From NCBI GenBank assembly GCA_947579665.1, contig OX388345.1, positions 57,403,454 through 57,467,453 of the forward strand: 64,000 nt of DNA, read 5' to 3'. Each line of letters opens with the position of its first letter. Position 1 is the stretch's first letter. The position numbers and the translations under genes are program-made. Origin of the DNA: Sympetrum striolatum (taxonomy: Eukaryota > Arthropoda > Insecta > Odonata > Libellulidae). Below are positions 36,642 to 46,745 of the stretch, one piece after another. The notes below the pieces were generated by a model that had not been told where the DNA came from, did not search any database, and saw only the letters and a list, made by a program, of their open reading frames with translations.

Positions 36642-38222
36642 TATAGAAAACCGAAACCAAAATATTTAAGTTAAAGAGAGATCATAAATTAACAGCTAAG
36701 GTAAGTGATTGCACTAAAGAATAGCGCTCAGGATTAGTAACCGGAATATCAGATGTGTAAATACATTTAGAAGTTGAAAGCATGACAAGGCTATCCAGCG
36801 ACCAAAGATGCCCTTATCAAGAGGAAATCAATAGAATCCCCCTTTACATAACTCGAAGCGGAATTAAAAACCATATGTAATCCAGACTATAGATAACTTT
36901 TACCATCGACGAAAGCAAGACTACTCCTGAATATAAATGTTTAATCATGAAATCACGTTTCATAATTAATATCTGTTACTTAATAATCGACCCTGAGGTC
37001 AGTTAGCTTAAAAGAAATCTGTCTAAATGGCGGACCTATCATTCGTACTTATCTGTCGAACATTTACAAAATACAGGACCTTAACATTTTTACGACAAAG
37101 ATATTTCATTATCGCATGAGCGTCATACAATTTAAAAAGGTAAGGGACTTTCTCACTCAATTCCATTTGTAAGATATAGAATACAATTGATACAAGACTT
37201 AAGCAATTAAATATAATTTACTTGTGTAGTTGGTGATATTAATTGATAGAGATTGACTGATACATTTACAGATATAAAAGGTTTACCTTTAAACGAAAGC
37301 AATACCCTTATTTTCTAATAGGATGTGAATACATGAATGCAATCATTTTGTAATTACTCAAAAAATAAGTCAACACTACTTTAGAGTGACCTGACCAAAA
37401 ACTTTCTTCCTTAGAGAGAAATATTGATAATAAAGCCTGGCTGTTAATTCCACTTTATTTGCAGTCCGACCTTTCTGGAAGGATAACCGTTAGGGGATGC
37501 TGGAATTCATTTCCTATGTTGACGTTAGCGTATTCATTGGTTAAGAGTAAAAGCATGAGTATTCGAGGAGAGAAACCAGCTCATATTAACACGGAAAACT
37601 TTCCTTGTAGAGAAGACAGAGATCCTGAAATTCACGCGGAAGCATAGTAAATTTACACAAAATATTTCTTCAAGTATGTTGGCGGATTCTTGGAGAGAAA
37701 ATAATTAGTTGACCAAACGAAGGATTTCTACGTTTCTTTTCATTCTCCCTTTGAGTCAATGCTCTAACGGATGTTGAAGTCCTCCTTCCTCTGAAAATCT
37801 CTTTTGGTTCACTGATATACGAGAAAGCAATAGAAGCTCGTAGAAGCAATATTTCACTCAGATTTGTTACTGAAAACGAGAGGACCTACCTTAAAAGGTT
37901 TGTTACAGTAACCTAATTACTACAATGAGTTACGACGCGAAATACATCCGTTCTCATAAATCTTGAAAATTAAACTGCCATGTTTCATTCTGAGGGTCAT
38001 TGAGGGCCCTATTGTTCGAAAAAGAAAACTTCATGCATCATTAACGACCGCTTTGTGCCCGTCGTACTCGATGCATTATGCATTCCCATCCCAGAGGTTT
38101 CCGCGATTACAGCAACTGGCACGTGCGATTTCGAAACTGGCGTCTGACTCTTCTGCTTTGGAAATTTGAAGTTTGATATTCCACAAAAAAATAAGTACAT
38201 TTATTTCTCAGCTACACTCATC

Positions 38223-38294
38223 ATCCCGTGTGGTCTAATGGCTAGGATATCTGGCTTTCGCCAATAAGGTCCGGGTTCTATTCCCGGCATGGGA
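38223..38294 (+). tRNA. tRNA-Glu-like sequence, probably a pseudogene
   Basis: 72 bases, the usual length for tRNA-Glu. A full 7-bp acceptor stem (TCCCGTG/CATGGGA), an A-box region TGGTCTAATGGCTAGGA, a perfect T stem (CCGGG/CCCGG) and loop CTTTCGC with anticodon TTC (Glu). Against function: two of five anticodon-stem pairs are mismatched (TCTGG against CAATA), base 37 is G rather than A, and base 57 in the T loop is T rather than a purine. It could be a retained but decayed tRNA copy or a SINE head. Confidence 0.6.
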
Positions 38295-38987
38295 ACAATT
38301 TTTCCATCGCCAGATTGTGAAACTACCACTCTGCCCATTTAAATTTATATATCGGGAAATATCTCATGCAATTAAATGCAACAATTTTTAGCAAATGGAT
38401 TTTATTGTTTTTAATGTTAAAAATATTTCGACATTATTGTTATATGAAATTAAACTACTAATATTTATTTTAACACTGAATCTACATGAGCGCATGTACA
38501 ATACAAAGCTTCCATGATGAATGACTTGAAATAACTTATTGAACTTAAATGAAATTATTCAATAACCAAGTAGAGAGGATTTATTAAGAATTAAATCAAG
38601 AAAGAGTGGGCGTTTCTGATCAATACAGCACCAATAAATTTTAATAGCATGGTTTGAATTTTCGTCAGCAACTCGCTAACGGGATGAAAAAAGCAAAATT
38701 TGAGCTGCAAAAGAGAAAGCAATTGAAATTTAAAAAATGATACATCGAACCAAAAAAAGTACTCCTATACATTTTGTATTAACTCAAACATCAAATTCGC
38801 TAGTTACTATCGGTGTTTAAAACCTTTCTGTAAGGGATACAATAAGGAAGCAAAGTTTTATCTTTACCATAAACCATGCATTTGAATCGAATAAGGATTA
38901 ATGCACTCTCAAAGATATACTCAAAGAGTAACGGAACACTAAATTGATCAATTATAACAATCAGGAATGAATTTCAGCTAAATGAAA

Positions 38988-39032
38988 ATTTGTGCTAGAG
39001 ACATATTATTAAAATATGTCTCTAGCACAAAT
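38988..39032. repeat. Perfect 19-bp hairpin
   Basis: 38988-39006 (ATTTGTGCTAGAGACATAT) and 39014-39032 are exact reverse complements around a 7-base loop TATTAAA. No U-run follows, and the arm is too short for a normal pre-miRNA. It may be a small fold-back or a replication-slip palindrome. Confidence 0.7.
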
Positions 39033-40277
39033 TCACTTCACTTACTGCTACGTTGTCAGAGTGCCTCGTCACGATTAACTGGATCCTAAGTTAAACTTGC
39101 AAAAACAACCAAGCAAGAGTAGCAGCCTTGTTCCATAGATAAAGAAGATTCGATGCCGTACACTTTTCCTTCTCGAGATGAGGAAATTCACCAAAAACTC
39201 GTGCACTTTGTATTCCAGAAATGAGTCACTCACGAAGCACCACACTCTTAGAAGAGTTGAGCACTAAATCAAGTAGATCTTCGGCATTTTTCTACTTAAA
39301 AATAAAACAAAATCATTTTCGGTTGCACTTTGTTTAGTTGCCTTGAAGTCGACTGAGGTAGAGAAGACAAAACATTAACACTCACGATGGAGAACTGTTT
39401 CTCTTTGTGGACTCAGCGGCGGACGCGGAATATTAAATGGTAGATTAAGGTCAGCGACGACGTCGTCGTCTGCTAGTGGTTTGGACGATGAAGATGCCAA
39501 ATGAAGTTACGAAATAAGTTATCTGAAGAAGTGCCCTAGGAAACAGTTATTGGATAGGGTGACCTCAAAGGAAGATAGCTATTCGAAGATAAACAACACT
39601 AGTAAGCTCGATGAATAATGCGCTCGACGATAGTATTACAGAATTTCATAATAATTATCGTCTCCTTTCCTACAACATGCGTTACGGATCATTTTCTGGT
39701 TGAAATACTCTAGTAAATACGATGATTCACATTATAGGAAGTTAATCAAACCCGAGAAAAATAATTGATTGGTAAATAAAATCTGTCATGCTCATCTCGG
39801 CAAGGACAATAACAATGAGCTGCAACATGATTAAGCAAACATTGTCTTGGAAAGAGTTTACGTTTTACTTCATTTCTTAAATATGAATATAAAAGAGATT
39901 TGCCTAAATGTCAACTTATTCTATTATTTTAGAAATCGAAACATGAAAAGCGTTACGGTAATAACCTTGAAAAGAAAACGTTAAAAAAATAAAAAGAACC
40001 TTAAACTTTCAACTGCATACTACCAGATTGTATGCTTTTACAGTGTCAAACACAAACGAAAATATTGAAATATTCGATTAATTAAGAAGTCCAAAGAAAA
40101 AGCAGCTCACAAGGATTATCTTTTCATCTTTGTGTAAATATGGAATAACTTTATATCCAAAATAAATTGCACTAAAGAAATCTATAAAATATCTTCAATC
40201 GAGGAATAAACTTTGGAAATTTGTTTATAAAATACTCTCAAACTTGATCCGGTACTTCAAGAGCAAATACAAAATTT

Positions 40278-41512
40278 CTGATGTGGCCAACACATGACTT
40301 TCTCCTTTATTATTATTATTATTCTCACTTTATTTATTGAAAACAGAAGCCTATGCCGGTAATATATAAATAACTGCAACACAATGAGTGTTACAGAAAA
40401 ATGTTTTAAACAAAAGTTGTAGTAAAATACATTATCTATATCTTTGGTAAAAATTGTGTATAAATACATCAAATTCTGTCAGAGATATTTAAGAAAAATT
40501 ACAATTTTTGGATAAAAAGTAACTTACGGTTTTCATGTTTTCATGAAAAAAATCTACTTCGAGATTTCAACGGAAATACATGTTTTGGGGTTCCTAGAAC
40601 ACGTTTTGACCATTTTCGGAATGATGCCTGTGTGTATGCGTGTCTGTGTTTGTGGGCGCTCTGACTGAAAAACTATTAGTCGTATCAATACTAAACTTCA
40701 TGTATAGAATTGTGGTTAATTATGTCAGAGTTGATTAGTTTTTGGAATAAATCGTTTTGCCGGAAGTCGAGCTTTATTCTTCGAAGCAAATTTCCGTTTT
40801 TTCAAAATATCTCCATAAATATGATATTTAGGTATATTTTATTATTTATGAAAGTTTTAGAAAATTTAATTTACGATAACTTTTGTATTAAACATATTTT
40901 TGTATCACTGATTTGATTTTTTAGGAGTTATTCGTGAAATACTGATAAACCGGAAGTAGCTGATTATGTACTTTGTGGTCGCTCTCGCATGAAAACCATT
41001 TGTCGTATCAACACCAAATTTCATATTTAGTACTTTCGTTGGAGTCATTAGAGTTGATTAGTTTTTGTAGTAAATCGGTTAACCGGAAGTTGAGCTTTAC
41101 TTTTCGAAGCTCGTTTCCGTTTTTGCAATATATCTCCATTAATCTGATATTTTGGTATATACTATTATTTATAAAAGTTTTAGAAAATGTTATTTACTAT
41201 TACTTTAGTATAAAACATACTTTTGTATAACTGATTGTTTAGGAGTTATTCATGAAATGCTGATGAACCGGAAGTTGCTGATTAAGTACTATGTGGGCGC
41301 TCTGGGCGCTGTGGGCGAAAGGCCAATTTCATCGTTTTTCATCGAAAATGTCCCGAAAAACATTATTTATAATGTTTGTGACGTAAAAGATAATATGATA
41401 TACATTAATCACTTATCTTCCAAGTTTAGATTGAATCTAGAGTTCGAAAATACTGTCGTAGATAAATATTTACATCTTATACATGGAGAAAGTCATGTGC
41501 TGGCCACATCAG
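40278..41512. mobile_element. 1.2-kb element with ~28-bp terminal inverted repeats and tandem ~320-bp units
   Basis: 40278-40305 (CTGATGTGGCCAACACATGA...) and 41485-41512 are reverse complements with one difference. Inside, two tandem units (about 40652-40974 and 40975-41291, period 323 then 317) share GGGCGCTCT, TCGTATCAA, AGAGTTGATTAGTTTTTG, CCGGAAGT and ATATCTCCAT. A third unit begins at 41292 and is cut off. No transposase frame is seen, so it looks non-autonomous. (TTA)n lies next to the left end. Confidence 0.65.
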
Positions 41513-43360
41513 ATTTTTATTAGTAAAGCAAACAATTCTTCTTGGACATCAAATGATGAGATTTGCTCTGAAGAAACACTGAGATCAAATTGAATAAATG
41601 TGAAATTTATGTAAAAATTAATCCTTCAAGAACTCCTTGACGATCAAGATATCTATCTCGTTCTTAATTTTGGAAACTGTCGATCCGAGAAAACATTATG
41701 TAATCTAATTGGTAGGTCTGTTTAAAAATTTGTTTTGTCCAATCTGGCATTGAACTAGTGTTGTCTACTCAATTATTAATATGAAAACTCAATGTTCTAG
41801 GTAATTGACTCAACCAGACTACGATAATGAACAGCTGTGCATCTGGATAAATATCTGAATAAAGTATGTCCTTAGTGGTGGTTAGGATAAAGGTCTCCGA
41901 ATTAATATATGCAAATAATAAAATTATAATATATTCGGTTTTATTCTGTGATGTCCCTCTTGATAAGACTTAAATATTCATATTCAATCACTTCTGATGC
42001 TTGTAATCCATAACTTCGCATCTTTTCTATCTTTCAATCTTTAATTTTGTTACGAACGATCCCCAAATGAAGTAATATATCAGCCAGTAGGCCTATGCTA
42101 TGCAATATGCTTATGCTATGAATAACCTTAGGAAAATAGAGTGGATTTTCATTAAGATTTGACCAGCATAACTCTTCTCCGTGTACTGGAAGTCATTGAA
42201 GAGGTGGAGGCAACCAACCGTCTCCTCTTTGATTACTCTGTATTTCTAGCAAGTTAACTAGGATCAAACAAAGAGCTTTTATTAAAATCAGACCCCAAAT
42301 TTATTCACATTCGATGTGCTTCTACTGCATTTATCACGACAATACTGAGTTTGAAAAGACTTGTTCTTAAGGATATCATTTTAAAACCTACCCGCGGTTT
42401 CTTAATGGTCATATTAAATCTTCTTTCCCTGACAAGATCCCTTGAAAATTTTCTAGATTCGACACCCCATATGTAAGTTTTTTCTTACGTGGTGCTTCTC
42501 TAGAATAATTTGGTTTCTCCTGGATTAGAGTATAAATATGGATGTCTTTATCAGAACGATTACTTCTTTAGATTATGCAGGTCATTAACGTTTCGATGAA
42601 AGCGTTGATCAGGAGTTAGAGACCGTCAAAGCTCAAAGTCGAGCGCAATCTATTTTTAGGTTTATAGTTCATCGGAGTACGTGACTACCGAAATCAACGC
42701 CCCAAAAAGACTTCAAAAGGACCGAGCGACCCTAAAATCTTGCGGGTATCGATCGCTTTTCATTCGAGATCCCTTAACAGTTGTGCTCGCGTGTTTAGGA
42801 GCGATTAAAATCGGGAAAGGTTCCGTTCTCGAACGGTTCGAGCAACGCCGTCACGCGAGCGAACATGCTGGAGGAAAATTAATTTTCGCGTGATTCAAAA
42901 AGATTCGAAATGCTGTTGCGCTCTGCAGGAGTCGAAGCCATAAATAGAAGGAAGAGATTTGCCATAGTGTCTCTCGATCTGGAAGGAAAACAAAACAACC
43001 TCTTCCTTTGTTACCTTAGCGCCGACGGAACTCTGCGTTTATGGAAGAAAAAGAATGTTTACCTACCTTCCTTTTCCGAATAATTTCCTTGGTATGGAAC
43101 AAGAATGCAGGAAATTGTGAAAAATAAGGAATAACTGCTATACGGGCCTGATATCAGAGTGCACATATTTCGTTACCCAAAAACTATTTAAGATAAAAAG
43201 AAGTAATTTTATTCCTATTTTGAGGAGACGTGGAAATTATGTGTGAATCATCATCATGGCAAAGGATGGGAGTAAAATACTAGCAACAAAGATGAGATTT
43301 TAATAAAAGCATCATCATAAAAACTCTTGAGGTCCCAAGGTTAACCAGGAGTGAATAATA
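41513..43360. other. Gene-poor stretch with one CpG-rich patch
   Basis: No coding region is supported. A patch at about 42560-42930 is richer in GC and CpG than the surroundings and includes short palindromes such as GTTCTCGAACGGTTCGAG. It might be a promoter or an element remnant. There is no gene beside it to decide. Confidence 0.4.
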
Positions 43361-43370
43361 GCGACATGAC

Positions 43371-43425
43371 TGGGACTCGAACCCAGAACTTCCACTTCCC
43401 AGGTGCACACCTTTAAGTGCAAAGT
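43371..43425 (-). mobile_element. Partial tRNA-like (SINE) head
   Basis: The minus strand has B-box GGTTCGAGTCC inside a T-stem-like context (CTGGGTTCGAGTCCCAG), but no A-box at the right distance. Probably a truncated SINE or tRNA relic. Confidence 0.45.
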
Positions 43426-43815
43426 AACTTTCCTTCATACTCGTCCAGACATTTAATAATAAAGGGGATAGGATTAAAGTACAAAATGGTGACAGTAAAC
43501 AATAGAAGAAATAAGACTGAAATTGTATGACCTATAATGAAAGGGACAGAGAACACCTGACAAAAAAATGATTGGAGAAAGAAAGAAGCGAGGGATTGGC
43601 CAAGAATGCGAAATATTGAAATTCTGAAGAAATATAATGAAATCGAAACATTGTGATGAGGCATTGAAAGAAAGAAAATTTAATTAACAGGAGTGGTCGG
43701 AGAAGAGTTTCGATTTATTTCCAGTAGACCAATGGTTGGATGTTAGGTTCAGTATTTAGATATATGAAAAACGGCTTCATGATAAAATACTTTTACTACA
43801 CCATAATAAAATTAC

Positions 43816-43858
43816 AAGCACGACCAGGTTTCGTAGCCAAGCTACATCTTCAGGTGAC
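43816..43858 (-). ncRNA. Hammerhead-like motif, left arm
   Basis: On the minus strand: CAC, CTGAAGA (from 43853 downward), stem GTAGC-TTG-GCTAC, GAA, ACC-T-GGT, C, GTG. Core bases match the hammerhead consensus. The one-base stem-III loop would be strained, so activity as a dimer is more likely than as a monomer. Confidence 0.6.
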
Positions 43859-43995
43859 ATGAAAAAAAATCAACAACATTATATAGGAAAAATTATATAG
43901 TAAACCAATGGGAATTCCCAGTGGTTTACTATCAATCCCCCTCTCTTTCCCCTACCCTCGTTGTTTCCTATATAATGTTGTTGATTTTTTCTCAT

Positions 43996-44036
43996 GTCAC
44001 CTGAAGATGTAGCTTGGCTACGAAACCTGGTCGTGT
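43996..44036 (+). ncRNA. Hammerhead-like motif, right arm
   Basis: Mirror copy of the left-arm core: CTGAAGA at 44001-44007, stem II GTAGC/GCTAC, GAAACC, then GGTC with predicted cleavage after 44032. CAC and GTG pair as stem I. Confidence 0.6.
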
Positions 44037-44271
44037 TTGTAATTTTATTGTGGTACAGTAAAAGCATTTTATAATGAAGCCGTTTTGTATTTATGAATAC
44101 CACGAAGTGAAACCATAGTCTGTTTTGTTTAGATATATGAATACACATAGGAAAGAAATGAGTTTTCATTCCTAAGAAAATTAGTAGATGAAGTAGATGA
44201 AAGAGAATTGAAAATGAGCTAATGTAGAGTGGATTATTAAATAAATACTGTCAACCATAACTTGATGAAAT

Positions 44272-44416
44272 TTCATATTAAAAACTTTTAATGAGAAATT
44301 CAAAAGATAAAACTTTTACAAGCTCCACAAATAGCGGAATTTTATTCCATTTATTCTATTTGTGGGATTTAGTAGTACAAGTTGTATCATTTAGCTTTGT
44401 CATTAAAAGTTTTTTT
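44272..44416. repeat. Imperfect ~140-bp fold-back (MITE-like)
   Basis: TTAAAAACTTTTAATGA at the left and TCATTAAAAGTTTTTTTAG at the right are inverted, and inner segments (CTCCACAAATAG / CTATTTGTGGGA) also pair. It has no coding content. Confidence 0.5.
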
Positions 44417-44419
44417 AGT

Positions 44420-46690
44420 GTGTCTTATTTTTACATACCTCTATATGGTGTATGAATAACTGAAAGAGCGCGAAAAAAATGTTAGCCGTAACGGCAATGG
44501 CTCCTTAAATAAACCTTTTAGCATTTAGAAATAGTTGCACATCATTGTAATTTCGATTAATGCAAGTTGCGGATTCCGATCTAGGGAAGGATTTCGATGG
44601 TATTTGATAAGAAAGGAGAATATTAAAAGATGGAGATTCTTAAGAAATGGGCTTGGCTTCAGTTGGAAAAATTTAATCGGGTCAGAGGAAAAACAAACGA
44701 GGAAATGTATGAGGTGGTGGGCGAGAGAGGAAATTCGAATGATGAAGGAAGTGGGTCACATGCGGAGTAACGATGAATTGTAAAGAAAGTGAATGGAAGA
44801 AGGATGCAAGAAAAAGAGATAGGAAGTCAAAAGTTGAAGTTAGTTGATGGAGATTTTGGTTTTTGTGCAAAACTGATAAGAACGGTTGGGATTTCGCGGA
44901 GTCTTTAAAAAGTTAGGAGTCATAATGATTGGCGAGGAAAGACCTTAACCGGTTTGACGTAAGATTTTAGGGAACTGCATACATTCCGAGAGATCATAAT
45001 TTTCGATATTAACACCGTATAACCGATTTCATTTGAGAACTATATACATTTTTAACGGTACTGTGAAATAATCATACCGGAAACTTCATAATTTGCGTGC
45101 TGCTTATTTATGATGAACTTAAAAGTAAACAAAAAAACAATAATTTAGAGATGAGGTCTCCTAACTCTTAGAGAAAAATCTCAAATATTTCTATGAATAA
45201 GTCTTTGAGGACCAGTTTCAATTGCGGTAAATTTATACTTTAGATAAAAATGATAACGAATCTTTCGGCTAACTAAGACTGTTTTCCGCCGATTTTCGAT
45301 CTCGAATAACGGATGCGGCGTCTACGCATTAGATTGTGTCCGCAGATGCAGTCGTATGTACTAAAGCCAAAGGAAATCAAAGATGACATAAACGCAAGTG
45401 TTGTTGAGCATCCAGGCTTACCCCTAGAGGTTTGTACTGGTGTTTTGTCATCTTGCATGCGTAATTAATAATTCCAGGGAATTCCGGGAACCAGTCAGAA
45501 ACAGCGAATCGGCCCAAGGAAAATTTGCATTAGGATCCAATAAGTGTGCGTCTCTTAAGTTAAGAAGTAATTAGTTTTGAGCGACCTGGTTTAGTTCAGT
45601 AATCAGTAGCGCTTGTCTTCGATGGCCCACTTGCGAATTATAATTTACGGAACACCAAACAACACGTTTTTCATAGTCAGTCATAATTCAAAGTGTGAAA
45701 GGACACCGAGTGTATAATCCAATGTTTCAGCATTCTCGATATAAAACTTCATGAAGTCAAGATGCGGCTCACTGAGTGTTTACTCACGCACACCAGTTGG
45801 GAAGCAAAGAGTTGGTCTACCACGAAGTGCGAGAGAATACGTGTGTTTCGGAGTAAAGGTTAAGGAGCAGTGAGTTAAAATATTTTCATTACAAAGAAGA
45901 CCTTGGAAAGAATTCGACTGTGATCGACCTCAAGGGATTTAGTTTTGTTAGTGATTGTTGATTATTTCCATTACCTCTCTCGATTCCCAATTCCGTCGGC
46001 TACAAAGAGACGTGTTGAATTGGCAGAGTAAACGATATTTCCGCAAGCAGAGGCTGGTTCAGGCTTTAAACTGGAAAGTTTCCTTGTGTTAAAAGAGGTG
46101 GCGCTGAGCGCCTTCGAAGGCGTTTGCAGAGAGACTGCGGGAGGGAGAGATGTGCTCTGCAAAGAGAGGAGGTGGGAGGAATGGCAGTGATAAAAACAGC
46201 TAAGTTAGAGACGCTTTCACGGTAATAAAAAGATTGCGCCGAGTTGAAGCCACAGCACAGTAATTGCTAGGTAATAAATTATGCATAATAATAATCACAT
46301 TTTAGAAATATTTATGCCGAAATTCCAATTTAACAAAGAGAATGATGACACCAAGGAAGGAAGTATCTCTGTTATTCTGGAAAATAACGATAGCAGAGGC
46401 TTATACTGACATAGGCCTAACAAGTACGGCAATTCCTTAAAATACTTCATCTGTGACTTGTGGGAGCTTACCTCGACACAGAAAGCGGCACAGCCATCTA
46501 ATCCTTTATTCCTGAGTTGTTTCGCAAATACCTTTTGCAAATGCGCAAAGAGGGGAATGAGCGTGCACTTGCCCGTGAAGAGACCGCAGAACTTGCTTCT
46601 ATTGTTATCCATCGACTTTCATTCTGGAAGCCTAAAAACCGAAAATTTTCAAATTACAATAGAATCTCCAAATCGCTCTTAAAGCAATTT
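44420..46690. other. Gene-poor stretch
   Basis: No coding region is supported. A TATA-like box (GATATAAAACTT near 45739) is followed by GC-richer DNA and a donor-like GTGAGT near 45869, which together resemble a promoter with a first exon. No downstream exon could be tied to it. Confidence 0.35.
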
Positions 46691-46702
46691 GAAGATGGAG
46701 AT

Positions 46703-46745
46703 TTGGCCTGAAGATGTAAGAACTTCTTACGAAACCGGTCGCACA
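46703..46745 (+). ncRNA. Hammerhead-like motif with palindromic stem III
   Basis: CTGAAGA (46708-46714), stem II GTAAG-AACTT-CTTAC, GAA, then ACCGGTC. Stem III strands ACC and GGT abut with no loop, so the fold could only form between two molecules or tandem copies. The downstream ATAAAATCTGTGGAAAATTACT resembles the tails of the other family members. Stem I pairing is short. Confidence 0.55.

Larger units (their letters stand above)
33028..36645 (+). mobile_element. 3.6-kb composite: Penelope-like element inside ~600-bp terminal inverted repeats, TATA flanks
   Basis: Left repeat 33032-33638 and right repeat 35998-36641 are reverse complements over their whole length with scattered differences. 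Both outer ends are TGGGTCATTCCA and both are bordered by TATA, consistent with a 4-bp target duplication. The interior is a Penelope-like retroelement on the plus strand. Either a Penelope element jumped into the loop of a fold-back transposon, or a Penelope element acquired inverted terminal repeats. The element is defective because its ORF is broken. Confidence 0.85.
36646..40277. other. Gene-poor stretch right of the Penelope composite
   Basis: No coding region is supported. It contains a tRNA-Glu-like sequence (38223-38294) and a 19-bp hairpin (38988-39032), listed separately. Confidence 0.5.
43768..44086. repeat. Fold-back element with a hammerhead-like core in each arm
   Basis: Arms 43768-43890 and 43964-44086 (123 bases each) are reverse complements with only a few differences, around a 73-base spacer. 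Each arm carries a complete CTGAAGA - GTAGC/GCTAC - GAAACC core, flanked by CAC/GTG able to pair as stem I. The ends read AAAACGGCTTCAT / ATGAAGCCGTTTT. Confidence 0.85.

Noticed and set aside
46458..46711. Overlapping plus-strand frames before the 46.7-kb hammerhead-like motif (one reads MRKEGNERALAREETAELAS)
   Set aside because: Tempting as the end of a Penelope ORF, but there is no GIY-YIG or RT motif, and the frame has no supported start or splice context.
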